Source: CBDFGN01 sp965247065
GTDB taxonomy: Bacteria > Bacteroidota > Bacteroidia > Cytophagales > Cyclobacteriaceae
Reading direction: 5' to 3'
Length of the DNA: 64,000 nt
Assembly: GCA_965247065.1 (NCBI GenBank)
Contig: CBDFGN010000006.1
Coordinates: 496,001-560,000 of the forward strand
Below the pieces are notes generated by a model. It was not told the DNA's origin and ran no database searches. It worked only from the letters and a program-made list of their open reading frames with translations. Positions 18,241 to 25,864 of the stretch are shown here, piece after piece (the first letter of the stretch is position 1; each line of letters opens with the position of its first letter). The translations under genes were made by a program, and so were the position numbers.

Positions 18241-18429
18241 TTGTAATGTGGCCTCTCAAAAATTTTAGGGAATTCCCTACCTTTGAAAAAGCAACAGCTG
18301 TTAAAGTATGATGTCGGACAGTGGCTTGGATATTGCCAGAACAGCCGACCATTTTTCGACTTTGCTCATCAGTGAAGCGATAGGTTGCTCGGCAATGTCC
18401 GAAAATTGGATTTTAGGTAAACCGATGGT

Positions 18430-19320
18430 ATGAAAAAAACAGCCCTCCTAATACTGATTTGTATCGTTTCTTATGATTCGTTGGCATGCGAAATATGCGG
18501 CGCAAGTGCAGGCAATTATTTTATTGGACCCTTTCCTCAATTTAAAAAGCATTTTGTAGGCGTGCGGTATACATTCCGAAGCTTCAATAGTGCCATAGCC
18601 ACAGATGCCACGGAGTTCAGTAAAGACTTTTATCAAACTGCCGAAATATGGACTGGGATCAATTTGGGACAAAAATGGCAAATATTGGGATTCATCCCCT
18701 ACAATATCAACCGCCAGGACTCTGATGAGGGTACCAGCCAATTAAGTGGACTTAGTGACATAAGTTTAATTACTAACTATACTCTGCTAAACATAAGCAA
18801 GGAACTCGGAATAAGTCATCGACTTTGGATAGGAGGCGGCGTGAAATTACCTACCGGGAAATTCCAACCAGACGCTAATGAAGAGTTGGTGCCTGCTGCT
18901 AACATTCAACCCGGAACAGGCAGTTTCGATTGGATAATCAATACTCTTTACGCTTTAAGTTTCAAAGAATGGGGTCTGAACAGTACTATTAGTTATAAGA
19001 TAAACCAAAGTGCAAGTGCCTTTCAATTTGGCAATCGCTTTCATGCAAGTGCTTTTTTGTTTCGATCCACATTCACCACCTGGTCAACCTTGAATCCCAA
19101 TGTAGGATTGTTGTATGAATATGTAAATGCCAATAAGTTTGAAGGTTTAGAAGTTGAAGCTACCGGAGGCCAAGCTTTTTTGGCATCGGTAGGACTGGAA
19201 ACCAGCGTAAAAAGGATCAATTTGGGCTTCAATATACAACTGCCCATACGTCAGAATTTTTCTGATGATCAAACCAAGACCAAGGTAAGAGGAATGGTTA
19301 ATTTGACTTATAACTTTTGA
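18430..19320 (+). CDS. Outer-membrane transporter-like barrel with N-terminal CxxC
   Basis: 296 aa: signal peptide (ALLILICIVSYDSLA) then CEICGASAGNYFIGPFPQFKK, a cysteine pair at the mature N-terminus characteristic of a Bacteroidota family near metal- or heme-linked genes. The rest is beta-barrel (VGVRYTFRSFNS, LGQKWQILGFIPYNIN, HRLWIGGGVKLPTGKF, LNPNVGLLYEY) ending GMVNLTYNF. The GGGVKLPTGKF strand recalls the phenol-degradation MetA/transporter fold. Substrate unknown. No operon partner. Confidence 0.75.
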   Translation: MKKTALLILICIVSYDSLACEICGASAGNYFIGPFPQFKKHFVGVRYTFRSFNSAIATDATEFSKDFYQTAEIWTGINLGQKWQILGFIPYNINRQDSDEGTSQLSGLSDISLITNYTLLNISKELGISHRLWIGGGVKLPTGKFQPDANEELVPAANIQPGTGSFDWIINTLYALSFKEWGLNSTISYKINQSASAFQFGNRFHASAFLFRSTFTTWSTLNPNVGLLYEYVNANKFEGLEVEATGGQAFLASVGLETSVKRINLGFNIQLPIRQNFSDDQTKTKVRGMVNLTYNF

Positions 19321-19656
19321 CCATGAAATTTTTTAAGGAATCGGGCAAGAATGAAGGGTTTGAAGGTTTCGGAAGCCTTGACTCGGCCAAAAGGAAGTTA
19401 TAAACCCAGTGCGACAAATGAACTCCACCATGCCATGAAAAACAAGACGCTAAGGTAGATCCCCAATGGTCCCGAGCGCTCATTATCATTTTTTCATATT
19501 TGTCTGGATCCGAGCGCACGACGCGGAGCAACAAAACCAGGCCATAGCAGCGTCCCTGTGTGATGTTGAAGAACAAACGGACGAGGGGCCTAAGCAGACA
19601 GTACCTCGTGATGAAGAAATAAAATCACTTCGGCACGAATTGAGCGATTGTCAATA
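19321..19656. other. Gene-poor stretch, possible remnant
   Basis: On the minus strand a hydrophobic string (GIYLSVLFFMAWWSSFVALGL) ends at a stop near 19396 and has no intact upstream part. Possibly the tail of a lost membrane protein; nothing else supported. Confidence 0.3.
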
Positions 19657-20820
19657 TCAATACCGGGCCAGGGAACCGTCAATCTTATCGGCGTACTCTA
19701 AAATGCCTCCCTTGAGGTTGTACAAGTTAGTGAATCCGAGGTTATTCTCCAGGATCTCGATGGCCTGAGCGCTCCGCATGCCGCTTCTGCAATATACAAC
19801 TACCTGTTTATTGGAAGCGATGCGGTTAAAGGTATCGGTTATTTCTCCTAGGGGGATTAGCTCGCCTCCCAGGTTTGCGATATCGTACTCATAAGGCTCC
19901 CGAACATCCACCAGCTGGATATCAGCATTTGCCTTTTGCAATTCACTCAGCTCTTCAACCGAAATTTCCTTCAGCCCTTCCTGCACCTCCTCTTTCGGGC
20001 CAATCCCACAGAATTGCTGGTAATCGATCAAGTCAGTTTGGGTTGGATTTTCACCATTCAGAGGATTAGTGGGATCGCGGCGGACCTTAAGCGTCCGGGT
20101 TTCAAAGGTCAGCGCATCGAACAAAAACAATCGGCCCGACAAAGGCTCTCCAATTCCTGCGATTACTTTTAGCACCTCATTAGCCTGCAAACTTCCAATG
20201 ATGCCAGGCAGTACCCCAATAACGCCGCCCTCAGCACAACTCGGAACCAATCCCGGTGGCGGAGGGGTCGGAAAAAGGTCCCGATAGTTTGGTCCCAAAT
20301 CTCCCTTCGAATCCAAGTAGTTAAATACCGAAACCTGTCCCTCAAAGCGAAAGATGGAAGCATACACATTGGGCTTGCCCAAGAGAACACAGGCGTCGTT
20401 TACCAGATACCGGGTTGGAAAGTTATCAGTGCCATCCGCCACCACGTCATACTCCTTGATGATTTCCAGAGCATTTTCCGAGGTTAACTGAACGTTATGG
20501 CTCTTGAACTGTACATTAGGATTCAATAGGGCTAATCTCTCCTTTGCAACCTCAGATTTGGGTTGCCCTACATCTTTAACAGTGAACAATACTTGTCGCT
20601 GTAAATTGCTTTCATCGACTACATCAAAATCCAAAATTCCGATGGTGCCTACTCCAGCTGCGGTGAGGTAAAGCAACACAGGGCTGCCTAACCCACCGGT
20701 CCCTACCACGAGTACCTTGGAACTTTTAAGCTTCCGTTGGCCCTTGATATTGAAATCGGGTATGATGAGATGGCGGCTATACCGCTCTAATTCTTCTTTG
20801 GAAAAATCTATGTGGTCCAT
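19657..20820 (-). CDS. moeZ: MoeZ-type sulfur-carrier adenylyltransferase with rhodanese domain
   Basis: E1-like enzyme that adenylates the C-terminal glycine of a ubiquitin-like sulfur carrier and, through its rhodanese domain, supplies sulfur to form the thiocarboxylate. ThiF/MoeB domain about 7-250: VLVVGTGGLGSPVLLYL (ATP site), D-rich DGTDNFPTRYLVND, LVPSCAEGGVIGVLPGIIG. It has NYRDLFP where zinc-binding MoeB has CxxC, as in MoeZ/MoeBR. Rhodanese domain about 290-387 with active-site VVYCRSGMRSAQ and LKGGILEY. 387 aa is normal. Last gene of the cysM-JAMM-carrier operon, 11 bp after the carrier gene, so the carrier is its likely substrate. Confidence 0.92.
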   Translation of the reverse strand: MDHIDFSKEELERYSRHLIIPDFNIKGQRKLKSSKVLVVGTGGLGSPVLLYLTAAGVGTIGILDFDVVDESNLQRQVLFTVKDVGQPKSEVAKERLALLNPNVQFKSHNVQLTSENALEIIKEYDVVADGTDNFPTRYLVNDACVLLGKPNVYASIFRFEGQVSVFNYLDSKGDLGPNYRDLFPTPPPPGLVPSCAEGGVIGVLPGIIGSLQANEVLKVIAGIGEPLSGRLFLFDALTFETRTLKVRRDPTNPLNGENPTQTDLIDYQQFCGIGPKEEVQEGLKEISVEELSELQKANADIQLVDVREPYEYDIANLGGELIPLGEITDTFNRIASNKQVVVYCRSGMRSAQAIEILENNLGFTNLYNLKGGILEYADKIDGSLARY

Positions 20821-20831
20821 ATTTGGATTTT

Positions 20832-21110
20832 TTATCTTAGACCTCCTGCTATAGCCGGAATGATGCTGATCACCGAATCTTGCCGAACCAGTGTATTTTC
20901 GTTATCCAAAGCCTTGATATCCTCATCACCGAGATAGATCCGAACGAAGCTGCGGATTTTTCCTTCCTGATCAAAAATGTGCGTTTTCAAGTTGGGATAA
21001 TGAGAGGTTAAATCATGTATGGATTCCAGTATAGTCACTCCTGAGGTTTCCAGAGTTGATTGATTCTCGGTGAATTTTCTCAAGGGTGTCGGTATGATCA
21101 CTTTTGCCAT
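20832..21110 (-). CDS. MoaD/ThiS/CysO-like sulfur carrier ending GG-LR
   Basis: 92-residue beta-grasp protein, ATG at 21110 (an in-frame TTG at 21119 overlaps the preceding stop but is less likely). Fold cues: KVIIPTPLRKFTEN, a helix with SIHDLTSHYPNLK, FVRIYLGDEDIKALDN and a C-terminal DSVISIIPAIAGG. The diglycine that must be free for adenylation is followed by Leu-Arg. Carriers such as QbsE and HcyS likewise carry one or two residues after GG, removed by a JAMM protease encoded nearby, and a JAMM gene is immediately upstream here. Likely a cysteine-pathway carrier like mycobacterial CysO. Confidence 0.88.
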   Translation of the reverse strand: MAKVIIPTPLRKFTENQSTLETSGVTILESIHDLTSHYPNLKTHIFDQEGKIRSFVRIYLGDEDIKALDNENTLVRQDSVISIIPAIAGGLR

Positions 21111-21115
21111 GGTAT

Positions 21116-21571
21116 TCAAATTAGGCGTTCCAATTGCACTTTTTCTACCACAACTTTTTCCTGCTCGAATTTGTTTTGATCATTTAACTGCCACGAAGTG
21201 AGTCTGGCCAGCTTCCCATCTCTTATCGACAAAATAATATAAGAAAAGAACGGCACTGCTTGACGGAAATCGTGGCGTGAGGGTATTGCTGGATGATCAG
21301 GATGGGAGTGGTATATGCCTAAAAGTTCCATCTCATTTTCTAATGAGTACTTCTCGGCCTTTATATAGTCTACCGGGGATATCTCGAACCTCTTCGTTTG
21401 ATTACCCTCCTGGTTATTGGGTGCTGCAAGCGCTAAATCTATTTCCCTGGTTTCACCGTCAGCGCCAAACAAAAAACCACAGCACTCCTTTGGATATGCC
21501 TCCTCGGCATGTATCTTCATGGTCTCCCAGGACTGAAGGTTGATTTTCGTACTAATATTAAGCCTCCCCAT
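21116..21571 (-). CDS. JAMM/MPN+ metalloprotease (Mec-like)
   Basis: 151 aa, zinc isopeptidase of the JAB1/MPN family. Catalytic Glu in YPKECCGFLFG, then the JAMM core GIYHSHPDHPAIPSRHD (H-x-H-P-x6-S-x2-D). In known sulfur-carrier systems such enzymes either trim residues after the carrier GG (QbsD, HcyD) or release cysteine from the carrier-cysteine adduct (mycobacterial Mec). The adjacent carrier ends GG-LR, so trimming is needed; release of product may be a second role. The ATG shares one base with the end of the cysM-type gene, indicating tight coupling. Confidence 0.9.
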   Translation of the reverse strand: MGRLNISTKINLQSWETMKIHAEEAYPKECCGFLFGADGETREIDLALAAPNNQEGNQTKRFEISPVDYIKAEKYSLENEMELLGIYHSHPDHPAIPSRHDFRQAVPFFSYIILSIRDGKLARLTSWQLNDQNKFEQEKVVVEKVQLERLI

Positions 21572-22503
21572 TACAAAAGTGATCGGATTACCTCGCCATA
21601 TTTGTCGGCGTTGTCCGGAAAGATGGTGACGATTACTCCTTCCGTAATTTCCTGGGCTACCTTGATGGCACCCAGGAGATTAGCGGCTGACGAGGGGCTC
21701 AAAAGCAAACCTTCTTTATAAGCTGCTTTCTTAATGTACTCGTGGGATTCGTATGTGTCAATTTCCAAATTCCTGTTTGCCAATTCAGGATCATAAATCC
21801 CGGGAACCCTGGCAGTCTCCATATGCTTCCATCCCTCAAGTCCATGCAAAGCTGAGTCTGGCTGCAGGGATATCAATTCCACGGATTCCTTAAGATCCTT
21901 TAGCTTTCTTCCGGTCCCAGTAAATGTTCCGGTGGTTCCAAGGCCGGCTACGAAATGCGTAATGCGTCCTTGCGTACCCTCAAATACTTCATTGCCGGTG
22001 CCATAGTAGTGGGCTTTCCAATTATTTTCGTTGGCATACTGGTCTGCATAATAATAGAGTTCCGGTTGTTCTAAGGAGAGTTTTTTAGCGACCTCCTGGG
22101 CCTCATCGGTAGTGCCGAATTTGGAAGTATAGATAATTTCAACCCCGAATGCCCGGAGGGCATCTTTTCTTTCCTCAGACGCGTTCTCAGGGAGACAAAT
22201 GCTAACCGGAATTCCAAGGTTCGCGCCAATAGCGGCATAGGCTATCGCGGTATTGCCACTCGATGCATCAAGCAGCCTCCGCTTATGATTCAAATCGCCA
22301 CGAAGAATGGCCTCCTTTACGATGTTGAAAGCAGGACGAGCTTTAACACTTCCTCCAAGTTGTTGCCATTCCAGTTTGGCGTAAAGCTCGATCCCCGGTT
22401 TAGCAAATAGGTTACTTAAAGGGAAAAGTGGGGTGGAGCCAACAAAATTGCCCAGCCTCTCCAGCTTCTCCTCATATACTTGCCCAAATTGTGGTATTAT
22501 CAT
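21571..22503 (-). CDS. cysM: CysM-type cysteine synthase (sulfur-carrier dependent)
   Basis: 310 aa fold-type II PLP enzyme. PLP lysine in GGSVKARPAFNIV; substrate loop LDASSGNTAIAYAA; phosphate-binding GLGTTGTFTGTG; PSSAANLLGA near the C-terminus. The segment HGLEGWKHMETARVPGIYDPE is of the CysM type found beside JAMM and CysO genes, and a Lys sits where, by my alignment, mycobacterial CysM has the Arg that selects O-phosphoserine. Expected reaction: O-phosphoserine (or O-acetylserine) plus carrier thiocarboxylate to a carrier-cysteine adduct. First structural gene of the operon, preceded by an attenuator with a Cys-rich leader peptide. Confidence 0.9.
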   Translation of the reverse strand: MIIPQFGQVYEEKLERLGNFVGSTPLFPLSNLFAKPGIELYAKLEWQQLGGSVKARPAFNIVKEAILRGDLNHKRRLLDASSGNTAIAYAAIGANLGIPVSICLPENASEERKDALRAFGVEIIYTSKFGTTDEAQEVAKKLSLEQPELYYYADQYANENNWKAHYYGTGNEVFEGTQGRITHFVAGLGTTGTFTGTGRKLKDLKESVELISLQPDSALHGLEGWKHMETARVPGIYDPELANRNLEIDTYESHEYIKKAAYKEGLLLSPSSAANLLGAIKVAQEITEGVIVTIFPDNADKYGEVIRSLL

Positions 22504-22514
22504 TTCTTTATTAA

Positions 22515-22551
22515 CAAAAAAGCCTTTCTCTGTCCAGGGAAAGGCTTCTAA
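22515..22551 (-). terminator. Intrinsic terminator of the cys attenuator
   Basis: On the transcript, AAGCCTTTC (22528-22520 region reversed: + strand 22539-22547) pairs with GAAAGGCTT (+ strand 22520-22528), followed by TTTTTT-G, 12 nt before the cysM ATG. The 5' arm and loop also contain TTCCCTGGA (+ strand 22533-22541), a perfect 9-nt complement of TCCAGGGAA at the end of the leader ORF (+ strand 22577-22585), so terminator and antiterminator exclude each other. Confidence 0.75.
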
Positions 22552-22569
22552 AACTTGTTATTAGACGCA

Positions 22570-22638
22570 TTAATAATTCCCTGGAGGAGTAAGAATCCAG
22601 CAATAGCAACAACAATTCCCGGCTAAAGTTCCGGTCAT
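22570..22638 (-). CDS. Cysteine-rich leader peptide (attenuator uORF)
   Basis: A 22-codon ORF, ATG at 22638 and TAA at 22572-22570, ending 19 nt before the terminator hairpin. Residues 9-13 are CCCYC, followed by Trp: four Cys codons in five, in a leader directly ahead of a cysteine-biosynthesis operon. The antiterminator segment TCCAGGGAA lies in codons 18-21. A ribosome stalled at the Cys codons would leave it free to pair with the terminator arm; a ribosome at the stop would cover it. This is the classical layout of amino-acid-specific ribosome-mediated attenuation. Too short for ordinary gene callers. Confidence 0.75.
   Translation of the reverse strand: MTGTLAGNCCCYCWILTPPGNY
22577..22585 (-). 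promoter_or_regulatory. Antiterminator segment of the cys leader
   Basis: Transcript sequence TCCAGGGAA, exactly complementary to TTCCCTGGA in the terminator (22533-22541 on the + strand). It lies within the last codons of the leader ORF, so its availability depends on ribosome position. Confidence 0.6.
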
Positions 22639-22654
22639 GACCAATTCGTTTTAA

Positions 22655-22683
22655 ACTAAAAAACCTTTCCAGATGGAAAGGTT
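22655..22683 (-). terminator. Second hairpin with T-run between lhgO and the cys leader
   Basis: On the minus strand AACCTTTCC-ATCT-GGAAAGGTT followed by TTTTAG: 9-bp perfect stem, 4-nt loop, T-run. It may end the lhgO transcript. It also lies just downstream of a promoter-like box, and its 3' arm GGAAAGG could pair with CCTTTCC of the attenuator terminator, so a role as an extra leader hairpin is possible. Confidence 0.6.
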
Positions 22684-22694
22684 AATATTTACCT

Positions 22695-22702
22695 CAAATA
22701 TA
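22695..22702 (-). promoter_or_regulatory. Putative -7 element for the cys operon (TATATTTG)
   Basis: TATATTTG on the minus strand, matching TAnnTTTG, about 57 nt upstream of the leader-peptide ATG. No convincing -33 TTG at the usual spacing. Confidence 0.4.
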
Positions 22703-22840
22703 CCTCTCCACCTATGCCCGAAGCTGACAGCAACAAAATGTCAGGCAGCAGTCAAAAGTGGGGGTAATCAACATCATTTAGCTTGTTTTTCCGATTAAAC
22801 GACTAAGTTAAAGGAATTGTTCTAATAAAAATAAGAAAAC

Positions 22841-24040
22841 CTAGTCAAATCTTCTTAAGACCAAATCCGCAACGGTTTCTCCAATGGATAATGAGGACGT
22901 GGCGGCTGGAGAGGGTGCATTTCCAACGCTTATGCTTTTCTTCTCCTCAATAATCAGGAAATCGTCCAATAACCCTCCATTACGATGGCACGCCTGGGCT
23001 CTGACCCCGGAGCCGCCTGGTACAAGGTCCGATTTCTTAATTTCAGGGATCAACTTTTGAAGAGCTTTGGTAAAAGCATTTTTGGAATAGGACCTATAGT
23101 ATTCCCCAATTCCGGTCTTCCAATATTTCCGCATCACTGCCTGGAAACCCGGCCAGGTGAGTGAATCCGAAAAATCGGACCAGTCGAAATCGTTTTTAGA
23201 GTAACCCTCCCGCTTAAAAGCCAGAACCGCATTAGGACCGGCCTCCACTCCACCAGAGATCATTCGGGTGAAATGTACTCCCAGAAATGGGAAGCTTGGA
23301 TCGGGAACCGGGTAGATCAGGTTTCTTACGAGGCTCTCCTTTTCCCGACTAAGCTTATAGTACTCTCCCCGGAAGGGTATGATCCTGAAGTCAATCCCAT
23401 TTTTTCCTATTCCAGCAATCTTATCCGAAAACAGCCCGGCACAGTTGACGACCAATTTCGTGTCGTATGAAAGCCCCTCGGTGCTAACCGTAAGGGTGGA
23501 GGCTTTATCTGTGAATCCCAGAACCTTGCGATTGCACTGCACTATTCCGCCCATCAGCTGAAACTTTTCGGCCAGTTTACTCGCCACTCGAGTGAAATCG
23601 ACAATTCCGGTCTGGGGAACCGCGATACCTTGAATGCCGTTAACATGGGGCTCATATTCCTTCAACTCTTCCGGGCCCAGCCGTTTGAGGTTTTTTAACC
23701 CATTGGCCGTTCCGGTCTCATAAAGCTTGTTCAAGGCCTGTAGTTCGCCTGCTTTTGTAGCTACTACAATCTTGCCGCAAAGATCAAAAGGAATATCCTC
23801 CTTTCGGCAGAATTTGATCAGCTTATTATAGCCGGCTATGCAAGTTCGGGCCTTGAGACTCCCTGGCTTATAGTACAGGCCTGAGTGGATAACCCCACTA
23901 TTATGCCCGGTTTGATGCTGCGCTATTGCCTCTTCCTTTTCCAGGATCAGCACTCTTAGCCCTGGTCGGGCTACTTTTAGCTTATAGGCAGTGGCCAGAC
24001 CTACTATTCCAGATCCAACAATTACCACGTCATATTCCAT
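22841..24040 (-). CDS. lhgO: L-2-hydroxyglutarate oxidase
   Basis: FAD-dependent oxidase that returns L-2-hydroxyglutarate to 2-oxoglutarate, a metabolite-repair enzyme. DAO fold: YDVVIVGSGIVGLATAYKL (dinucleotide motif), EKEEAIAQHQTGHNSGVIHSGLYYKPGS (family signature), VVNCAGLFSDKIA, IIPFRGEYYKL, and C-terminal GGSGVRAQ then NAPSPAATSSLSIGE. I chose the ATG at 24040 (MEYDVVIVG) over an upstream in-frame codon at 24058 because the fold starts there. 399 aa, normal length. Monocistronic; the next minus-strand transcript is the cys operon. Confidence 0.92.
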   Translation of the reverse strand: MEYDVVIVGSGIVGLATAYKLKVARPGLRVLILEKEEAIAQHQTGHNSGVIHSGLYYKPGSLKARTCIAGYNKLIKFCRKEDIPFDLCGKIVVATKAGELQALNKLYETGTANGLKNLKRLGPEELKEYEPHVNGIQGIAVPQTGIVDFTRVASKLAEKFQLMGGIVQCNRKVLGFTDKASTLTVSTEGLSYDTKLVVNCAGLFSDKIAGIGKNGIDFRIIPFRGEYYKLSREKESLVRNLIYPVPDPSFPFLGVHFTRMISGGVEAGPNAVLAFKREGYSKNDFDWSDFSDSLTWPGFQAVMRKYWKTGIGEYYRSYSKNAFTKALQKLIPEIKKSDLVPGGSGVRAQACHRNGGLLDDFLIIEEKKSISVGNAPSPAATSSLSIGETVADLVLRRFD

Positions 24041-24270
24041 GGTGTGCGAAATTAACACAAGCGAATTAGATTCAGCTCAGTTTTTGAAAAGGCTTTTGGT
24101 TTAATCTTAACCGTTACTTGAATTCTTGTGCCGATGATCTCTGCGGTCATGCTTACCGCTATCTCTTCGGGGGGTGGCATTATATAGCTAGTCCTGTAGA
24201 CGCCCGGATCTTATCCACAAGGGCTTGGCTAAATCCATCATTTTTGAGTCCCAAATGAAAGGAGAAGAGC

Positions 24271-24981
24271 CTAGTAATTATCACGAATTGCCAGGTAATC
24301 GCCATAGTGATGCAGTGCCACTTCCCAATCGTGCCAGATGCCAAAAGTAGATTGAAGCTGGTCAACTTTATTTAACAAGATGTTAAAAGGCTTCGGTTTC
24401 ACTTTTAAATGGCTGAGCATCTGCAGCACAAAATAGACATCTTTCAAAAGTATTCTACTCCGGTGCATGCGGTCAACTCCGGTTCCATTGTGGAATTGGG
24501 AGGTGGTTGCCTCTATCCGATCCACGACAAAACCTATCACGCGGTCTGCCAATCCGTCGTTCTCACCTCCTCCCATAAATGATTCAATCTCCGGGTTAAC
24601 CCCAGATAATTCTCTAAGATCCAACACCACTCTCTTGCCGAATCTGATTTTAGCCAGGGTCTCAAGATCCGAGAGGTAGGACTTGAATTTCCGATCGCTT
24701 TGCTTGTCAAAAGCCGACATTAAGTGGATTTGGACCTGGATATCACGGAGCGCCCCAGCCTCTTTAAATACCTTTCGGAAAGGTTTGAAATTTTCCTTCT
24801 GGGGGAATTCCGGATTCAGGTGCTCCATTAATCTGAAAAAGGCCCGGATCTTTTTGAGGCTTACTCTAAGTGCATGAATGGCCTCCTCCTCTTTATCTGT
24901 TTTAGCCCGTTGGAATTTGTCCTGGAATTCGATGATCTGAAGATGATAGTACTCTATTAGGAATTTGGGATATAATTCCAT
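24271..24981 (-). CDS. CHAD-domain protein
   Basis: 236 aa, nearly all a CHAD domain: two four-helix bundles with conserved histidines and basic residues that bind polyphosphate. The signature is clear: EEAIHALRVSLKKIRAFFRLME (residues about 34-55), FKEAGALRDIQVQIHLM, and in the second half MHRSRILLKDVYFVLQML then FGIWHDWEVALHHY. No CYTH or polyphosphate kinase neighbour in view. Presumably linked to polyphosphate metabolism or granules. Confidence 0.88.
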   Translation of the reverse strand: MELYPKFLIEYYHLQIIEFQDKFQRAKTDKEEEAIHALRVSLKKIRAFFRLMEHLNPEFPQKENFKPFRKVFKEAGALRDIQVQIHLMSAFDKQSDRKFKSYLSDLETLAKIRFGKRVVLDLRELSGVNPEIESFMGGGENDGLADRVIGFVVDRIEATTSQFHNGTGVDRMHRSRILLKDVYFVLQMLSHLKVKPKPFNILLNKVDQLQSTFGIWHDWEVALHHYGDYLAIRDNY

Positions 24982-25009
24982 ATCCCTAATTTACCTCTTC
25001 ATCGCCTGA

Positions 25010-25135
25010 ATGATCGTAAAAGTTCTGGGGAATAAGTTAAAGGCCACATATAAGCATCCCGAGGCCACTATTGTAACCGGGACACTTGCTCTCGAAAGAT
25101 TTATGGACCAGGTAGTCAGCTTCAAGAATCGATAA
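25010..25135 (+). CDS. Possible 41-aa small protein
   Basis: ATG-to-TAA frame between two minus-strand genes. Composition is protein-like (MIVKVLGNKLKATYKHPEA, then ALERFMDQVVSF) with balanced charge. No family recognised and no obvious ribosome site. It could be a real small gene or a leftover of a longer one. Confidence 0.28.
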   Translation: MIVKVLGNKLKATYKHPEATIVTGTLALERFMDQVVSFKNR

Positions 25136-25156
25136 AGGATCAGGGTGAATTGGGAG

Positions 25157-25447
25157 CTATTCGTTTTTGGCTTTGGCGCTCTCCGGTTCCTTGGGTAAAG
25201 ATTTCTCCTGCGCGGTGACTGGGGATTTCTCCTTTTCTTCCACCTTCTTTTTCGCTTCGGCCTCCCGCTCCTCAGGGGATTTCGAAGTTATGTTTCCAAA
25301 TTCATCTACGTAGGCGGTCATTTCATCCAGGCTACCACCGGTGGCATTCTCCTGGCGCTCCTTTTTACGATCTTCCTTTTCCTTCCTTTTCCTCAGCTTT
25401 TTCTTCTCCCGTAGTTGCTTCATGAAACGATTCTGCGACCTTCCCAT
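25157..25447 (-). CDS. Small highly charged conserved Bacteroidota protein
   Basis: 96 aa. The first 45 residues are almost all Lys/Arg/Glu (MGRSQNRFMKQLREKKKLRK and onward, predicted helix), then a conserved-looking SLDEMTAYVDEFGNITSKSPEER. This start plus YVDE.GN pattern recurs in Bacteroidota small proteins often found near cold-shock or RNA-helicase genes, sometimes fused to a cold-shock domain; here it stands alone. Probably nucleic-acid associated, by charge and family context only. Confidence 0.72.
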   Translation of the reverse strand: MGRSQNRFMKQLREKKKLRKRKEKEDRKKERQENATGGSLDEMTAYVDEFGNITSKSPEEREAEAKKKVEEKEKSPVTAQEKSLPKEPESAKAKNE

Positions 25448-25864
25448 ATATGTAGTTTAGTTGATTCTATGAATTCGGACTGCAGAGCCACCGGATTTCG
25501 GCCCCGGGTAAGTTTACCTTTTAGGCGGTTAATTCGGCGTCCCAAGGCCAAAGATAGGATTATTAGGGGAGAATTCCATTCCGATCAGCGCAGGAAAACC
25601 CGGTGATCTAAATTTGGATTGACCCAGGTTAACCAATTAGCTGTGACCATTAGCGCTCATTTTTGTACTTTTCCCAGAAATGGAGCTATGGTTTGAAAGA
25701 TTGAAGCGTTCGAATTTTTGGAAGGGAGGCAGTGGCTAACGTTGCCTCCGATAAACGGCAATAGAAACAGAACACGGAAAACAGTCGATAGTCCCAAGTA
25801 TTTAGACCTAAGAAAATGGGCAATTGGCAAATGATCAAATGGCAATGGTTAATGGTTTAATAGC
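25448..25864. other. Intergenic stretch with one palindrome
   Basis: About 415 bp. GGAGGCA (25725-25731) and TGCCTCC (25743-25749) form a 7-bp stem with an 11-nt loop. Otherwise nothing coding. The 3' end is low-complexity (CAATTGGCAAATGATCAAAT type). Confidence 0.4.
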
